Under the pieces are notes generated by a model. That model ran no database searches. It saw nothing but the letters and a program-made list of their open reading frames with translations, and was not told the origin of the DNA. The translations under genes and the position numbers were made by a program. A DNA stretch of 58,547 bases from Actinomycetota bacterium (GTDB taxonomy: Bacteria > Actinomycetota > CADDZG01 > JAHWKV01 > JAOPZY01), in the NCBI GenBank assembly GCA_035765775.1, contig DASTWV010000013.1, positions 1-58,547 on the forward strand, written 5' to 3'. Shown piece after piece: positions 17,106 through 24,453 of this stretch (position 1 is its first letter; each line of letters opens with the position of its first letter).

Positions 17106-17191
17106 ATCCTCTCCCCAACCTCAAGGGCTGGTCCAGGTGGCTCCGGTGGACGGGGGGAGGATCAGGCGTAACCAGGCGGTAGTCTCCGAAC

Positions 17192-17450
17192 GTGCCCAAA
17201 GTGAGCACCTTTATGGGATCGTCATCGCCATGTACCTTCATGAGCATGGCGTTCGCACTTCCACGCTCGTTACGCCGGAGAGCAGGCCTCGATCGCGATC
17301 GCGGGCCTCGGAGTGCTAGCGGGCACGCTCCCTGAGCGCGCCATGCGGCTGGTCCGAGAATGGGCGACTATGCATCAGAGCGAGTTGGAGGAGAACTGGC
17401 GTCGAGCACGGGCGGAACAGCTCCTGGAGCCCATTGCGTCACTTCCTTAG
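17192..17450 (+). pseudogene. DUF4160 protein gene with two frameshifts
   Basis: From GTG 17192 the sequence reads MPKVSTF. A base is then missing; the next frame gives YGIVIAMYLHEHGV, and after another missing base near 17254 it continues HFHARYAGEQASIAIAG through RLVREWATMHQSELEENW to TAG 17450. This matches DUF4160, whose genes commonly precede a DUF2442 gene, as here. The pairing has been suggested to be toxin-antitoxin-like but its biochemistry is unclear. The break leaves the DUF2442 gene without an intact partner. The IS right end lies 28 bases upstream. Confidence 0.7.
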
Positions 17451-17459
17451 GATGGACAC

Positions 17460-17720
17460 ATGACTGAACTCATTGACGTCACAGACGTGCGGGTGGTGGG
17501 GACGCACAGGCTCCGCGTTACCTTTGCCGACGGCTTCGCTGGGGAGCTTGACTTCACCAATCGAGAATGGGGCGGTATATTCGCATCTTTAGCAGAGCCT
17601 GAGTATTTCGACAAGGTTCACTTGGACCCAGAGCTTGGGACGATCGTGTGGCCAAATGGGGCAGACATCGCGCCCGAGATGCTCTACGAGCTGGCTACCC
17701 AGCAACGGCTCAGCGCCTGA
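17460..17720 (+). CDS. DUF2442 domain protein
   Basis: The 86-residue product shows the DUF2442 pattern: RVVGTHRLRVTFADGFAGEL at the N-terminus and DPELGTIVWPNGADIAPEML near the C-terminus. It starts at ATG 17460, after AGGATGG, 9 bases past the stop of the DUF4160 pseudogene, so the two were probably one operon. DUF2442 proteins usually accompany DUF4160 or other small partners. The function is unknown. Confidence 0.85.
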   Translation: MTELIDVTDVRVVGTHRLRVTFADGFAGELDFTNREWGGIFASLAEPEYFDKVHLDPELGTIVWPNGADIAPEMLYELATQQRLSA

Positions 17721-17801
17721 CTGGAGGCCTGCTTCAAACCTATTGCAGTTCACGCGGTACGGCGGCGAGAGTGCTCGAAGACGATGCCAGTCGTCGACGG
17801 G

Positions 17802-17821
17802 TGGTACAGTTTCCTGTACCA
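17802..17821. promoter_or_regulatory. Operator palindrome of the YefM-YoeB operon
   Basis: TGGTACAG-TTTC-CTGTACCA is a perfect inverted repeat (8-bp arms, 4-base spacer) ending 13 bases before the antitoxin start and just before its AAGGAGG. In E. coli, YefM binds palindromes with a TGTACA core, and the GTACAG/CTGTAC arms here are close to it. Autorepression by antitoxin and toxin-antitoxin complex is the natural reading. Confidence 0.7.
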
Positions 17822-17834
17822 GAAGGAGGTCGCG

Positions 17835-18083
17835 GTGGCAATTACGGCGAGCGAGGCGCGTCGAGCCCTATTCCCGTTGATCGAGAAAGTCAATGACGAT
17901 CGGACGGCTATTGAGATCACATCCAAGCGCGGCAACGCGGTACTGATGTCAGCCGACGAGTACGCGGCCTGGCAGGAAACGGCCTACCTGTTCCGGTCGC
18001 CGGCCAACGCACGGCGCCTGCTTGATGCGGCGGAGGCGGCACGGTCCGGCGAGACCGCAGAGCACGCTCTCGACCGGGAGTGA
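17835..18083 (+). CDS. yefM: YefM/Phd-family antitoxin
   Basis: The 82-residue protein opens with ITASEARRALFPLIEKVNDD, the Phd/YefM DNA-binding fold, followed by IEITSKRGNAVLMSADEYAAW. The C-terminal half (LLDAAEAARSGETAEHALDRE) is the acidic segment that wraps the toxin. GTG 17835 sits 5 bases after AAGGAGG, so it is preferred over the upstream ATG 17784, which would run through the operator. The stop overlaps the toxin start (GTGA), which couples translation and keeps antitoxin in excess. Confidence 0.9.
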   Translation: MAITASEARRALFPLIEKVNDDRTAIEITSKRGNAVLMSADEYAAWQETAYLFRSPANARRLLDAAEAARSGETAEHALDRE

Positions 18084-18340
18084 GGCTGGTCTTCACTCCG
18101 CAGGGATGGGAAGACTACAAGTACTGGCAGAGCGTCGAACGATCCGTTGTTAAGCGGATCAACCGTCTTCTGGATGACTCATTACGCGATCCCACGAGCG
18201 GAATCGGCAAACCAGAGCCCCTCAAGTATGGAATCAGCGGGGCGTGGTCGCGCCGCATCAACGAGGAGCACCGGCCCGTCTATCAGACACTTGGCGCCGA
18301 CCTAGTCGTTCTGCAGGCCCGCTACCACTACGAAGGGTAA
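18080..18340 (+). CDS. yoeB: YoeB-family mRNA interferase toxin
   Basis: The 86-residue protein matches YoeB along its length: LVFTPQGWEDYKYWQS, then IGKPEPLKYGISGAWSRRI, EEHRPVYQ and the C-terminal ARYHYEG. The conserved Glu, Arg, His and Tyr of the RelE/YoeB active site are present in these segments. YoeB binds the ribosome A site and cleaves mRNA when its antitoxin is degraded. The GTG start overlaps the antitoxin stop by four bases. The pair appears intact, unlike the other genes in this accessory patch. Confidence 0.92.
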   Translation: MRLVFTPQGWEDYKYWQSVERSVVKRINRLLDDSLRDPTSGIGKPEPLKYGISGAWSRRINEEHRPVYQTLGADLVVLQARYHYEG

Positions 18341-18409
18341 GCAGGGCGGGCGCCGAGAGCTCGCCCATAGCGAGATTCGCGCTGCCTGGCACGGCCATCG
18401 GTCCCGCGG

Positions 18410-19495
18410 TCAGATCGCCGGGACCCCGTACATTGCCAGCACCAGCTCCCGGCGGTTGCGCACCCCGGCCTTGGTGAAGACAGCCTTCAGGTGATCCTGC
18501 ACGGTATCGGCCCCGATGTGCAGCGCGGCGGCGATCTCGGGCCCGGAGCAGCCCTGGAGGGCGAGGCGGGTCACCTCGGCCTCCCTGGCGGTGAGGCCGA
18601 AGGCCTCGAGGTAGAGCGGGGCCAGCTGGTGGGGGGTGGCGGGCTCCATGACTACGGCGATCTGCGGCCCCGATCCCGCCTGGAGTAACGAGGCGTGCAG
18701 GACCAGCCATCCCTCTGCGGTGCGGACCCGGCACGAGGGCGGGCCCGGCGGTTCGGCGATGTCCTCGCTGTGGAGCAGGGAGATGCGCTCCGCCAACGCG
18801 ACCATGGCGGTCGGCAGGCCCCGATAGCGGGTCTCATCGACGGCGAGCATCGCCTGCAGCCACCGCTCCGCAGCCATCGACGTCGCCGCCACTGACAGGT
18901 CCGACTCGAGGATGAGGACAGCGGCGCCGGGCGAGGACGTCCCGGTTGCCCGTGGGTGATCGCTCGCCCCGGCGATGGCAGCCCGGCGGAGGCCGTCGGT
19001 GACATAGGGGGCAAGGAAGCGCAGGGCGGCGGCCTCCTCGGCTCCGAATCCCGCCTGTGCGTCTTCTCGGTGCAGGCACAGGAACCCCCAGGTCGTCCCG
19101 CCGGAACGAAACGCCATCCGAAGCTCGTCGCCCAGGCCGAGGGGCTCCAGGATCTCCCGGTAGCGCGGACTCGTGGCGCGTTGGCCCGCCGTCGCCCGGT
19201 CCAGGGAGTCGATTGCTCGTGGCCCCCGGGCGAGATCGACGAAGTGGTTCACGTCGCCACCGCGCAGTTCGTTGTCGAGGAAGCGCTGCGAGGCGTCGGG
19301 CGGGATGTGCCGCGTGGTCGCCCCGGTGAACAGAAGGGTTGTGGGGTCGGTGGAAGCGAAAAACGCGGCATCGACCGGCAAGACCTTATTGAGTGCCGCC
19401 AGCACCCGCGAGCGGAGGTCAGCCGACGCCAGGCCGGTGGATGCGATGGAGATCACGTCCCGGCGGGCTTGGCGAAGCTGCTCCCTACGACGCAT
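18410..19495 (-). CDS. LuxR-family transcriptional regulator with N-terminal GAF-like region
   Basis: The 361-residue protein has a C-terminal LuxR HTH (about 295-355; LTAREAEVTRLALQGCSGPE, IGADTVQDHLKAVFTKAGV). The N-terminal half is GAF-like (VLAALNKVLPVDAAFFASTD, then WGFLCLHREDAQAGFGAEEA), as in single-component actinobacterial regulators that sense small molecules. There is no receiver Asp motif and no membrane segment. It is convergent with yoeB and divergent from the GNAT gene at 19630, which could be a target. Ligand unknown. Confidence 0.85.
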   Translation of the reverse strand: MRRREQLRQARRDVISIASTGLASADLRSRVLAALNKVLPVDAAFFASTDPTTLLFTGATTRHIPPDASQRFLDNELRGGDVNHFVDLARGPRAIDSLDRATAGQRATSPRYREILEPLGLGDELRMAFRSGGTTWGFLCLHREDAQAGFGAEEAAALRFLAPYVTDGLRRAAIAGASDHPRATGTSSPGAAVLILESDLSVAATSMAAERWLQAMLAVDETRYRGLPTAMVALAERISLLHSEDIAEPPGPPSCRVRTAEGWLVLHASLLQAGSGPQIAVVMEPATPHQLAPLYLEAFGLTAREAEVTRLALQGCSGPEIAAALHIGADTVQDHLKAVFTKAGVRNRRELVLAMYGVPAI

Positions 19496-19629
19496 TGCTC
19501 CAGAAGTCTATGACCGCTCGCGGACGCCGGTCATCCCCGTAAGCGGGGATTGAGCCGGTCCGCGTTCGCCGGCAGGCTGACGACTGTCAGGGCGGAATGG
19601 GCCCGTGAGGAGCGGAAAGGGAGGAGCAA

Positions 19630-20535
19630 ATGAACGTGACGACTGGTGCGATGCCAACTCGTGGCCTGGCTGAGGCGGGCAGGCTGCACCTACGACGGGG
19701 AACGGCGGCGGACGCTGACGCCTGCGGGCGGATCTTCTGGGAGGCCTTTGCCAGCGTCGCCAGCCGGCACGATTTTCCGGCTGAGCCCGTCACATCGCAG
19801 TTCGCCGCCATGATGGCCCCGCTGTGGCTTGGCCAGGCAGGCATTGACTGTGTCGTTGCTGAAGCCGAGGGCGCTCTGGTGGGTTGCGCCTTCTCGGACC
19901 GGCGGGATCCCGTGATCGGGATTGGGCCGGTGTGCGTCGCGCCCCAGGCTCAGGACGCCGGCATTGGCCGGGCGATGATGCAGTGGCTCCTGCACGGCTA
20001 CATCCAGGAGGGGGCGGCGGCGGTGCGGCTCGTGCAGACGGCCTACCACTACCGCTCGTTGGCCCTGTACGCCAAGCTCGGTTTTGTGGTCCGCGAGCCA
20101 TTGTCGGTCGTTTCGGGCTCACCGCTCGGAGTTGTGATCCCTGGCCGCTCCGTGCGCCCGGCCAGCGCCGACGACCTGCCGGTCTGTAACGCCATCTGCT
20201 CGTCGGTGCATGGCCACGACCGGGGTGCTGAGCTGGGTGAGGCTGCGGGCATGGGGATGGCGGTTGTCGTCGAGAAAGCCGGTGAGGTGACGGGCTATGC
20301 CACCGGGTTCGGCTACGGCTTCCATGCGGTCGGTCGGGAGAACGCCGACCTGATGGCCCTCATCGGGTCCGCCCCGTCGATTCTCGGCTTGGGGATCCTG
20401 GTGCCGAGCCGGAACGCCGAGCTCCTGCGCTGGTGCCTCGGCAACGGCTTGCACATCGTGCAGCAGAGCACCCTGATGACCATCGGCCACTACCAGGAGC
20501 CGGCCGGTGCCTGGCTCCCCTCGATCCGCTACTGA
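19630..20535 (+). CDS. Double-GNAT N-acetyltransferase family protein
   Basis: The 301-residue product contains an N-terminal GNAT domain with acetyl-CoA motif VAPQAQDAGIGRAMMQWLL and the C-terminal strand-helix AYHYRSLALYAKLGFVVRE. A second, degenerate GNAT-like half starts near residue 170 (SVRPASADDLPVCNAICSS) and ends LLRWCLGNGLHIVQQ. This two-lobe arrangement is common in actinobacterial acetyltransferases of unknown substrate. ATG 19630 follows GGGAGGAG. Residues 1-18 are a polar leader. Confidence 0.85.
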   Translation: MNVTTGAMPTRGLAEAGRLHLRRGTAADADACGRIFWEAFASVASRHDFPAEPVTSQFAAMMAPLWLGQAGIDCVVAEAEGALVGCAFSDRRDPVIGIGPVCVAPQAQDAGIGRAMMQWLLHGYIQEGAAAVRLVQTAYHYRSLALYAKLGFVVREPLSVVSGSPLGVVIPGRSVRPASADDLPVCNAICSSVHGHDRGAELGEAAGMGMAVVVEKAGEVTGYATGFGYGFHAVGRENADLMALIGSAPSILGLGILVPSRNAELLRWCLGNGLHIVQQSTLMTIGHYQEPAGAWLPSIRY

Positions 20536-20571
20536 CGATTCCTGCACTGGCGGTTCTCTACGGGAGAGGGG

Positions 20572-21117
20572 GTGGGGCTGATGTTGCAGCTGGGACACGA
20601 AGTGGCGCCAACCGTGGTCGGACCGGGTGAGGGGTTGGCCCTTCTGGCGGGCGGGAGCGGGACCGTCTTCAAGCTCTTCTCCGCCGAAGCTGGCGGGCGA
20701 CTTTCGCTCGTCGAGCACCCCGTCGATCCGGGTGTGCTGATCCCGCCCCACGTGCACAGCCGGGAGGATCAGATCTCGCTCATCTTGGAGGGCACGGTGG
20801 ACATGTTGGTGGGAGAGAAGACCTTCCGCTGCCCGGCCGGGTCCTACGTCACCAAGCCTCGAGGGCTGCCGCACGCCTTTTGGAATCCCACCGCACAGCC
20901 CGCCCGGCTCCTGGAGATCAGCCTGCCGGGCGGCGTGGAGCACTACATGCGGTCGATGTTCGAGCACCTGCTGGCAACCGCAGGATCGCCCGACCCGAAA
21001 GTCCTTCACGCGCTGGCGGATGCCTACGGGATCACGCTGGCGCCGGAGCTCGCGGTGCAGCTCTGCGGACGCCATGGCGTACGGCTTATGGGTACCCGGT
21101 CGCCGGGGGCGCTGTAA
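20572..21117 (+). CDS. Cupin-domain protein
   Basis: The product (181 residues from GTG 20572, or 178 from ATG 20581) has one cupin barrel. Motif 1 is IPPHVHSREDQISLILEG, supplying two His and one Glu as metal ligands; motif 2 is GSYVTKPRGLPHAFWNPT with the third His. The C-terminal third is helical (HYMRSMFEHLLATAG). GGGAGAGGGGG upstream is close to GTG and better spaced for ATG 20581. Related proteins are quercetinase-like or non-enzymatic; the substrate cannot be assigned. It follows the GNAT gene by 36 bases. Confidence 0.85.
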   Translation: MGLMLQLGHEVAPTVVGPGEGLALLAGGSGTVFKLFSAEAGGRLSLVEHPVDPGVLIPPHVHSREDQISLILEGTVDMLVGEKTFRCPAGSYVTKPRGLPHAFWNPTAQPARLLEISLPGGVEHYMRSMFEHLLATAGSPDPKVLHALADAYGITLAPELAVQLCGRHGVRLMGTRSPGAL

Positions 21118-21251
21118 GCCGGCCCTGGTTGATCAGCCCGCACCCTGGGCGACGCCGGGATAGCCCAGGACCCCTCACTGCCCTATCCTGCCTGGGTACC
21201 CGACGGCCGATCCGGGCTTCGAGCGGATAGGCGACGACCCAAGGAGCAGAC

Positions 21252-21680
21252 ATGGCAGATGCGAACGACTGGAACACCAAGATCATCGAGGAGTTCCGCG
21301 CCAATGAGGGCCGCGTCGGCGGGCCCTTCGAAGGGGCTCCCGTTGTGCTGGTGCACCATCACGGCCGCAAGACCGGTCAGGAGCGGGTCAATCCGATGAT
21401 GTACCTGCCCGACGAGACCAACGACGACGTCATCTACGTGTTCGCCAGCAAGGCGGGCGCACCCAGCCACCCCGACTGGTACCGCAACCTCACGGCTGCC
21501 GGTGAGGGCTCGGTCGAGCTTGGAACCGACACCTATCACGTCACCGTCCGTGACCTGGCCGGCGAGGAACGCGATCGCATCTACACCGAGCAGGCCCGGC
21601 GCTACCCGCAGTTCGCCGACTACGCCAAGAAGACGGAGGGCATCCGCACCATCCCGGTCCTCGAACTCACCCGCAGCTAG
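21252..21680 (+). CDS. F420-type (deazaflavin) nitroreductase-family protein
   Basis: The 142-residue protein fits the Ddn-like split-barrel family: FRANEGRVGGPFEGAPVVLV, HHHGRKTGQERVNPMMYL, then ASKAGAPSHPDWYRNL. The GRKTG-x-x-R-x-x-P and SKAG-x-x-x-x-P-x-W-Y-x-N-L motifs bind the F420 phosphate/lactate tail and deazaflavin ring. Such enzymes reduce quinones or other electron-poor compounds with F420H2 in actinobacteria. AAGGAG precedes ATG 21252 by 6 bases. Confidence 0.9.
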   Translation: MADANDWNTKIIEEFRANEGRVGGPFEGAPVVLVHHHGRKTGQERVNPMMYLPDETNDDVIYVFASKAGAPSHPDWYRNLTAAGEGSVELGTDTYHVTVRDLAGEERDRIYTEQARRYPQFADYAKKTEGIRTIPVLELTRS

Positions 21681-21736
21681 CGGAGGGACCAACCGCAGAG
21701 GCCGGCGGCCGGGCGGAGCCCGCTTGACGGGATCCG

Positions 21737-21763
21737 TAGCTATATGGCTAAATAGCTATATGG
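21737..21763. promoter_or_regulatory. Direct-repeat operator overlapping the arsR start
   Basis: TAGCTATATGG occurs twice exactly (21737-21747 and 21753-21763) with a 5-base spacer, giving a 16-bp period. The second copy contains the ATG start of the ArsR gene. Each copy also carries the palindrome TAGCTA. An A/T-rich exact repeat in this GC-rich window is a strong candidate for the regulator's own binding site. Confidence 0.65.
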
Positions 21764-22083
21764 AAGAGGACGCTGCGGCTAGCGTGTTCCGGGCCCTCGC
21801 CGACCCTACCCGGCGCCAGATCCTGCAGGACCTCCGGGAGGGGGAGCTGGCCGCCGGCGAGATTGCGGCCCGGTTTCCCATCAAGGCGCCCTCGGTGTCC
21901 CGCCATCTCTCGGTGCTGAAGGCCGCCGGCCTGGTCCGGGAGCGCCGGGATGCCAACCGCATCCTGTACTCCCTGGCCAAGGACCGCCTGGCGCTCTGCG
22001 TCGGCGGCTTCCTGTCCAGCGTCTGCCCGGAACAGGTGGTCTTCCGCCACCGGCGCTCCCGGCGTGCGGACGAGCCGTCGTGA
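21760..22083 (+). CDS. ArsR-family winged-helix repressor
   Basis: The 107-residue protein is a typical ArsR/SdpR-type regulator: FRALADPTRRQILQDLREGE at helix 1-2, SVSRHLSVLKAAGLVRERRD as the recognition helix and wing, and RILYSLAKDRL after it. There are no Cys pairs of the arsenic-sensing kind, so it is more like the SdpR or metabolite-type branch. The ATG lies inside the 11-bp operator repeat and no ribosome site is visible, so the transcript may be leaderless or nearly so. The stop overlaps the DUF2071 start (TGATG). Confidence 0.88.
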   Translation: MEEDAAASVFRALADPTRRQILQDLREGELAAGEIAARFPIKAPSVSRHLSVLKAAGLVRERRDANRILYSLAKDRLALCVGGFLSSVCPEQVVFRHRRSRRADEPS

Positions 22084-22838
22084 TGCCTACCCTCCAGGCG
22101 ACGATGCAGCGGCGCATCCTGGTCAACTACCGGGTGGACCCCAGCCTCCTCGCCGCCTGGCTTCCCCACCCCTTCCGGCCCGCGGTGGTCAACGGCTACG
22201 GCGTGGCCGGCATCTGCCTGATCCGCCTGGGCCACATCCGGCCTCGAGGGATCCGGGCAACCCTCGGGCTCACTACCGAGAACGCCGCCCACCGGGTGGC
22301 GGTCGAGTGGGACACCGCCGAAGGTCCCGTCACCGGCGTCTACATCCCGCGCCGGGACACCTCGTCGCGTCTCGCCGCCGCCCTCGGGGGCCGCGCCTTC
22401 CCGGGCTGGCAGCACCTTGCCGCCTTCCGGGTCGAGGAGTCCCCCGACCGCTACCGGATCCAGATCGACAGCAAGGACGGCGAGGTCCACGTCACCGTCA
22501 CCGCCCACCGCAGCGACCGGATCATGGCCGGCTCCGTCTTTGCTGATCTCGACGCCGCCTCCCGCTTCTTCCAGGAGGCGCCGGTCGGCTATGCCGCCAC
22601 CCCCACCGAAGGCGTGTTCGACGGCGTCGGCCTGGCCACCGATACCTGGCAGTTCGGGCCGCTCGCCCTCGACGAGCTCAGATCCAGCCTGTTCGACGAC
22701 CCCCGGACCTTCCCGCCGGGCTCGGCGCACCCCGATAGCGCGTTCTGGATGGGCGGCATGGCGACGACCTGGCAGCCCCGCCCCAAGCTAGTTGCCTGCC
22801 AGGCACCCTTCCCGGCAGGCTGCAGCGAGGCCTGCTGA
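22083..22838 (+). CDS. DUF2071 (YqjF-like) protein
   Basis: The 251-residue product begins MPTLQATMQRRILVNYRVDP and continues LLAAWLPHPFRPAVVNGYGV, the start of the DUF2071/YqjF fold related to acetoacetate decarboxylase. An ArsR gene directly upstream and overlapping is a recurring arrangement for this family. ATG 22083 shares one base with the repressor stop; GTG 22080 is an alternative. It is probably derepressed together with arsR when the unknown signal binds. The enzymatic role is unproven. Confidence 0.85.
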   Translation: MPTLQATMQRRILVNYRVDPSLLAAWLPHPFRPAVVNGYGVAGICLIRLGHIRPRGIRATLGLTTENAAHRVAVEWDTAEGPVTGVYIPRRDTSSRLAAALGGRAFPGWQHLAAFRVEESPDRYRIQIDSKDGEVHVTVTAHRSDRIMAGSVFADLDAASRFFQEAPVGYAATPTEGVFDGVGLATDTWQFGPLALDELRSSLFDDPRTFPPGSAHPDSAFWMGGMATTWQPRPKLVACQAPFPAGCSEAC

Positions 22839-22953
22839 GGCCCACCGGCGTCCACGTCGGCCGGGGGCGCACCATGCACGCGCGGATGCGGCCGTAACCT
22901 CCCTCCGGGAAATGTCCGGTTAAGGTGGGAGGTCCCAGAGAAGGGAGCGCGAG

Positions 22954-23358
22954 ATGACCAAGCTGGCGGAGGTGGAGGGCATCGGACCGAAGTACGCCGC
23001 AGCTCTGGAGGGGGCCGGTGTCGGCAGTGTTGAGGAGCTCTTGGAGCGGGGGGGCACGCCAGGGGGTCGCCAAGGAGTTGCCGACAAGGCGAAGCTCTCC
23101 GACAAGCTGATCCTGGAGTGGGTCAACCACGCCGACCTGATGCGGATCAAGGGTGTGGGCTCCGAGTATGCCGATCTCCTCGAGGAGGCCGGCGTCGACA
23201 CGGTGCCGGAGCTCGCCCAGCGCAACGCCGCCAACCTCGCGGCGAAGTTGGAGTCGGTCAACGAGGCGAAGAACCTCGTCCGGCGGGTCCCCGCCGAGTC
23301 CCAGGTGGAGACCTGGATCGCCGAGGCAAAGAGCCTGCCGAGAGCAGTGCACTACTGA
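22954..23358 (+). CDS. DUF4332 helix-hairpin-helix protein
   Basis: The 134-residue protein carries two HhH-like units, VEGIGPKYAAALEGAGVGSV (about 7-26) and MRIKGVGSEYADLLEEAGVD (about 63-82). It ends with the conserved DUF4332 tail (VNEAKNLVRRVPAESQVETW). HhH motifs often bind DNA backbone without sequence preference, but a role for DUF4332 has not been established. AAGGGAGC precedes ATG 22954. It is a free-standing gene with no obvious partner. Confidence 0.88.
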   Translation: MTKLAEVEGIGPKYAAALEGAGVGSVEELLERGGTPGGRQGVADKAKLSDKLILEWVNHADLMRIKGVGSEYADLLEEAGVDTVPELAQRNAANLAAKLESVNEAKNLVRRVPAESQVETWIAEAKSLPRAVHY

Positions 23359-23653
23359 GGCTCCCAGGGTCAGGCGTCCAGCCCAGGCGGCCGTGCCGAA
23401 CAGCCAGCCTTTGATGCCGGCCCGATGCCGGAGACGGCCAACCCGTTCCGTACCGGGCTGTGGCATGACCTCCCAGCCCACGATTCTCGGATTGCCAGGC
23501 GCCGTCCAGTGCCGCCGGCAGGGCCGGATGAGGACGATCTGCCTGCGGACCGGTTCCAGGGTCGGGAGCTGTTCGGGGGACACCCAGTCGTTGCCGTCGG
23601 CAAGCTCGTTGAACTTGGCGCCGTAGGGGGCTGTTTTCGCTGGACTCCGCCCG
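23359..23653. other. Gap with possible minus-strand coding remnant
   Basis: A minus-strand frame here reads AKFNELADGNDWVSPEQLPT and looks protein-like, but it has no start codon of its own and I recognise no family. It may be the end of a lost gene. No hairpin or repeat stands out. Confidence 0.3.
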
Positions 23654-24298
23654 TTAGGTGCCCCGGTACGGGGCGGGCCGGGCCCCGTGCCGGAAGGCGA
23701 TGCTGATCCGGGGCCCCACCGGGCGGGCCGACTTCGGGACGCTGTGGTCCCAGTCCCGCTGGAAGCGCCCGCCGGTGACGAGGAGGTCGCCCCCACCGAG
23801 GTGCAAGCTGCGGGACGCCCCGCCGCCATGGGGGCGCACCGAGAATCTGCGGTAGGCGCCGAGGGAGACCAGCACCACCAGCGGGTCCTGGATCTCCTTC
23901 GGGATGCGGTCCCGGTGCCAGGCGACGCTGTCGCTGCCATCCCGGTACAGGTTCATGCCCACCGAGTCGAATGCCGCCCCGTAGCGGGCGGACAGGACCG
24001 TGCGCATCTCCTCGAGCAGCGCCGGCCGGAGCGGGTGGCCCTCGGCGGCGTGCCAGTGGGACGTCAGCCGGGGCTCGGCCACCACCTTGTCGTACATGTG
24101 CCGGCTGCGCTGCGCCCAGTCGGCCGCCTCTACCAGGTCGGCGAACAGGTTGTCCTGGCCCCGCACCCATCCCGGCAGGTAGTCCAGCCAGGAGTGCTCG
24201 TCCAGCTGCATGCGGGTGAGCCCGGCGAAGCGGTGGTCGATGTCCGGCTCGGGCCCCGATCCGAGCAGCGTCGGCTGCCAGGTCAGCGCATCAGTCAT
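23654..24298 (-). CDS. AlkB-like 2-oxoglutarate/Fe(II) dioxygenase
   Basis: The 214-residue protein has the AlkB-fold iron site: H-x-D in VAWHRDRIPKEI and the distal His in FQRDWDHSVPK. The 2-oxoglutarate-binding Arg pair lies in PRISIAFRHG. MNLYRDGSDS upstream corresponds to the nucleotide-lid N-x-Y motif. AlkB enzymes oxidatively remove alkyl groups from nucleic acid bases. Length and domain suit the bacterial AlkB branch common in actinobacteria. It is transcribed away from the sigma factor gene. Confidence 0.9.
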   Translation of the reverse strand: MTDALTWQPTLLGSGPEPDIDHRFAGLTRMQLDEHSWLDYLPGWVRGQDNLFADLVEAADWAQRSRHMYDKVVAEPRLTSHWHAAEGHPLRPALLEEMRTVLSARYGAAFDSVGMNLYRDGSDSVAWHRDRIPKEIQDPLVVLVSLGAYRRFSVRPHGGGASRSLHLGGGDLLVTGGRFQRDWDHSVPKSARPVGPRISIAFRHGARPAPYRGT

Positions 24299-24453
24299 GC
24301 ATCCACGGTACCGGGGCGTCCTCGAGGCCCGACCGACTCCGACGGAAAACCTCAGGGGGCGACAACCTTCCTGCCCCGGGCGGGTGTCTACTGCTACATG
24401 CGAGCACCGAGGTCCACCCCCTGAGCCGCCCCGACGACGAGTTCCGTGCCTTC

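Larger units (their letters stand above)
16109..17164 (-). mobile_element. IS3-family insertion sequence, internally deleted
   Basis: Two consecutive minus-strand frames are IS3 OrfA and OrfB. Candidate terminal inverted repeats begin TGGGCTTCCCCCGTCAGCCG at 16109 and, read inward from the right, TGATCCTCCCCCCGTCCACC from 17164. They match at most positions and share the 5'-TG...CA-3' ends of the family. The span is 1056 bp, about 200 bp shorter than usual, because of a deletion in orfB. The 3-bp flanks (AGT and GGC) do not match, so no target duplication is seen. Confidence 0.65.

Noticed and set aside
22926-22938. TGGGAGGTCCCA before the DUF4332 gene
   Set aside because: It is a dyad but not of the GGGAC-N4-GTCCC form, and it partly overlaps the ribosome-site region; probably chance.
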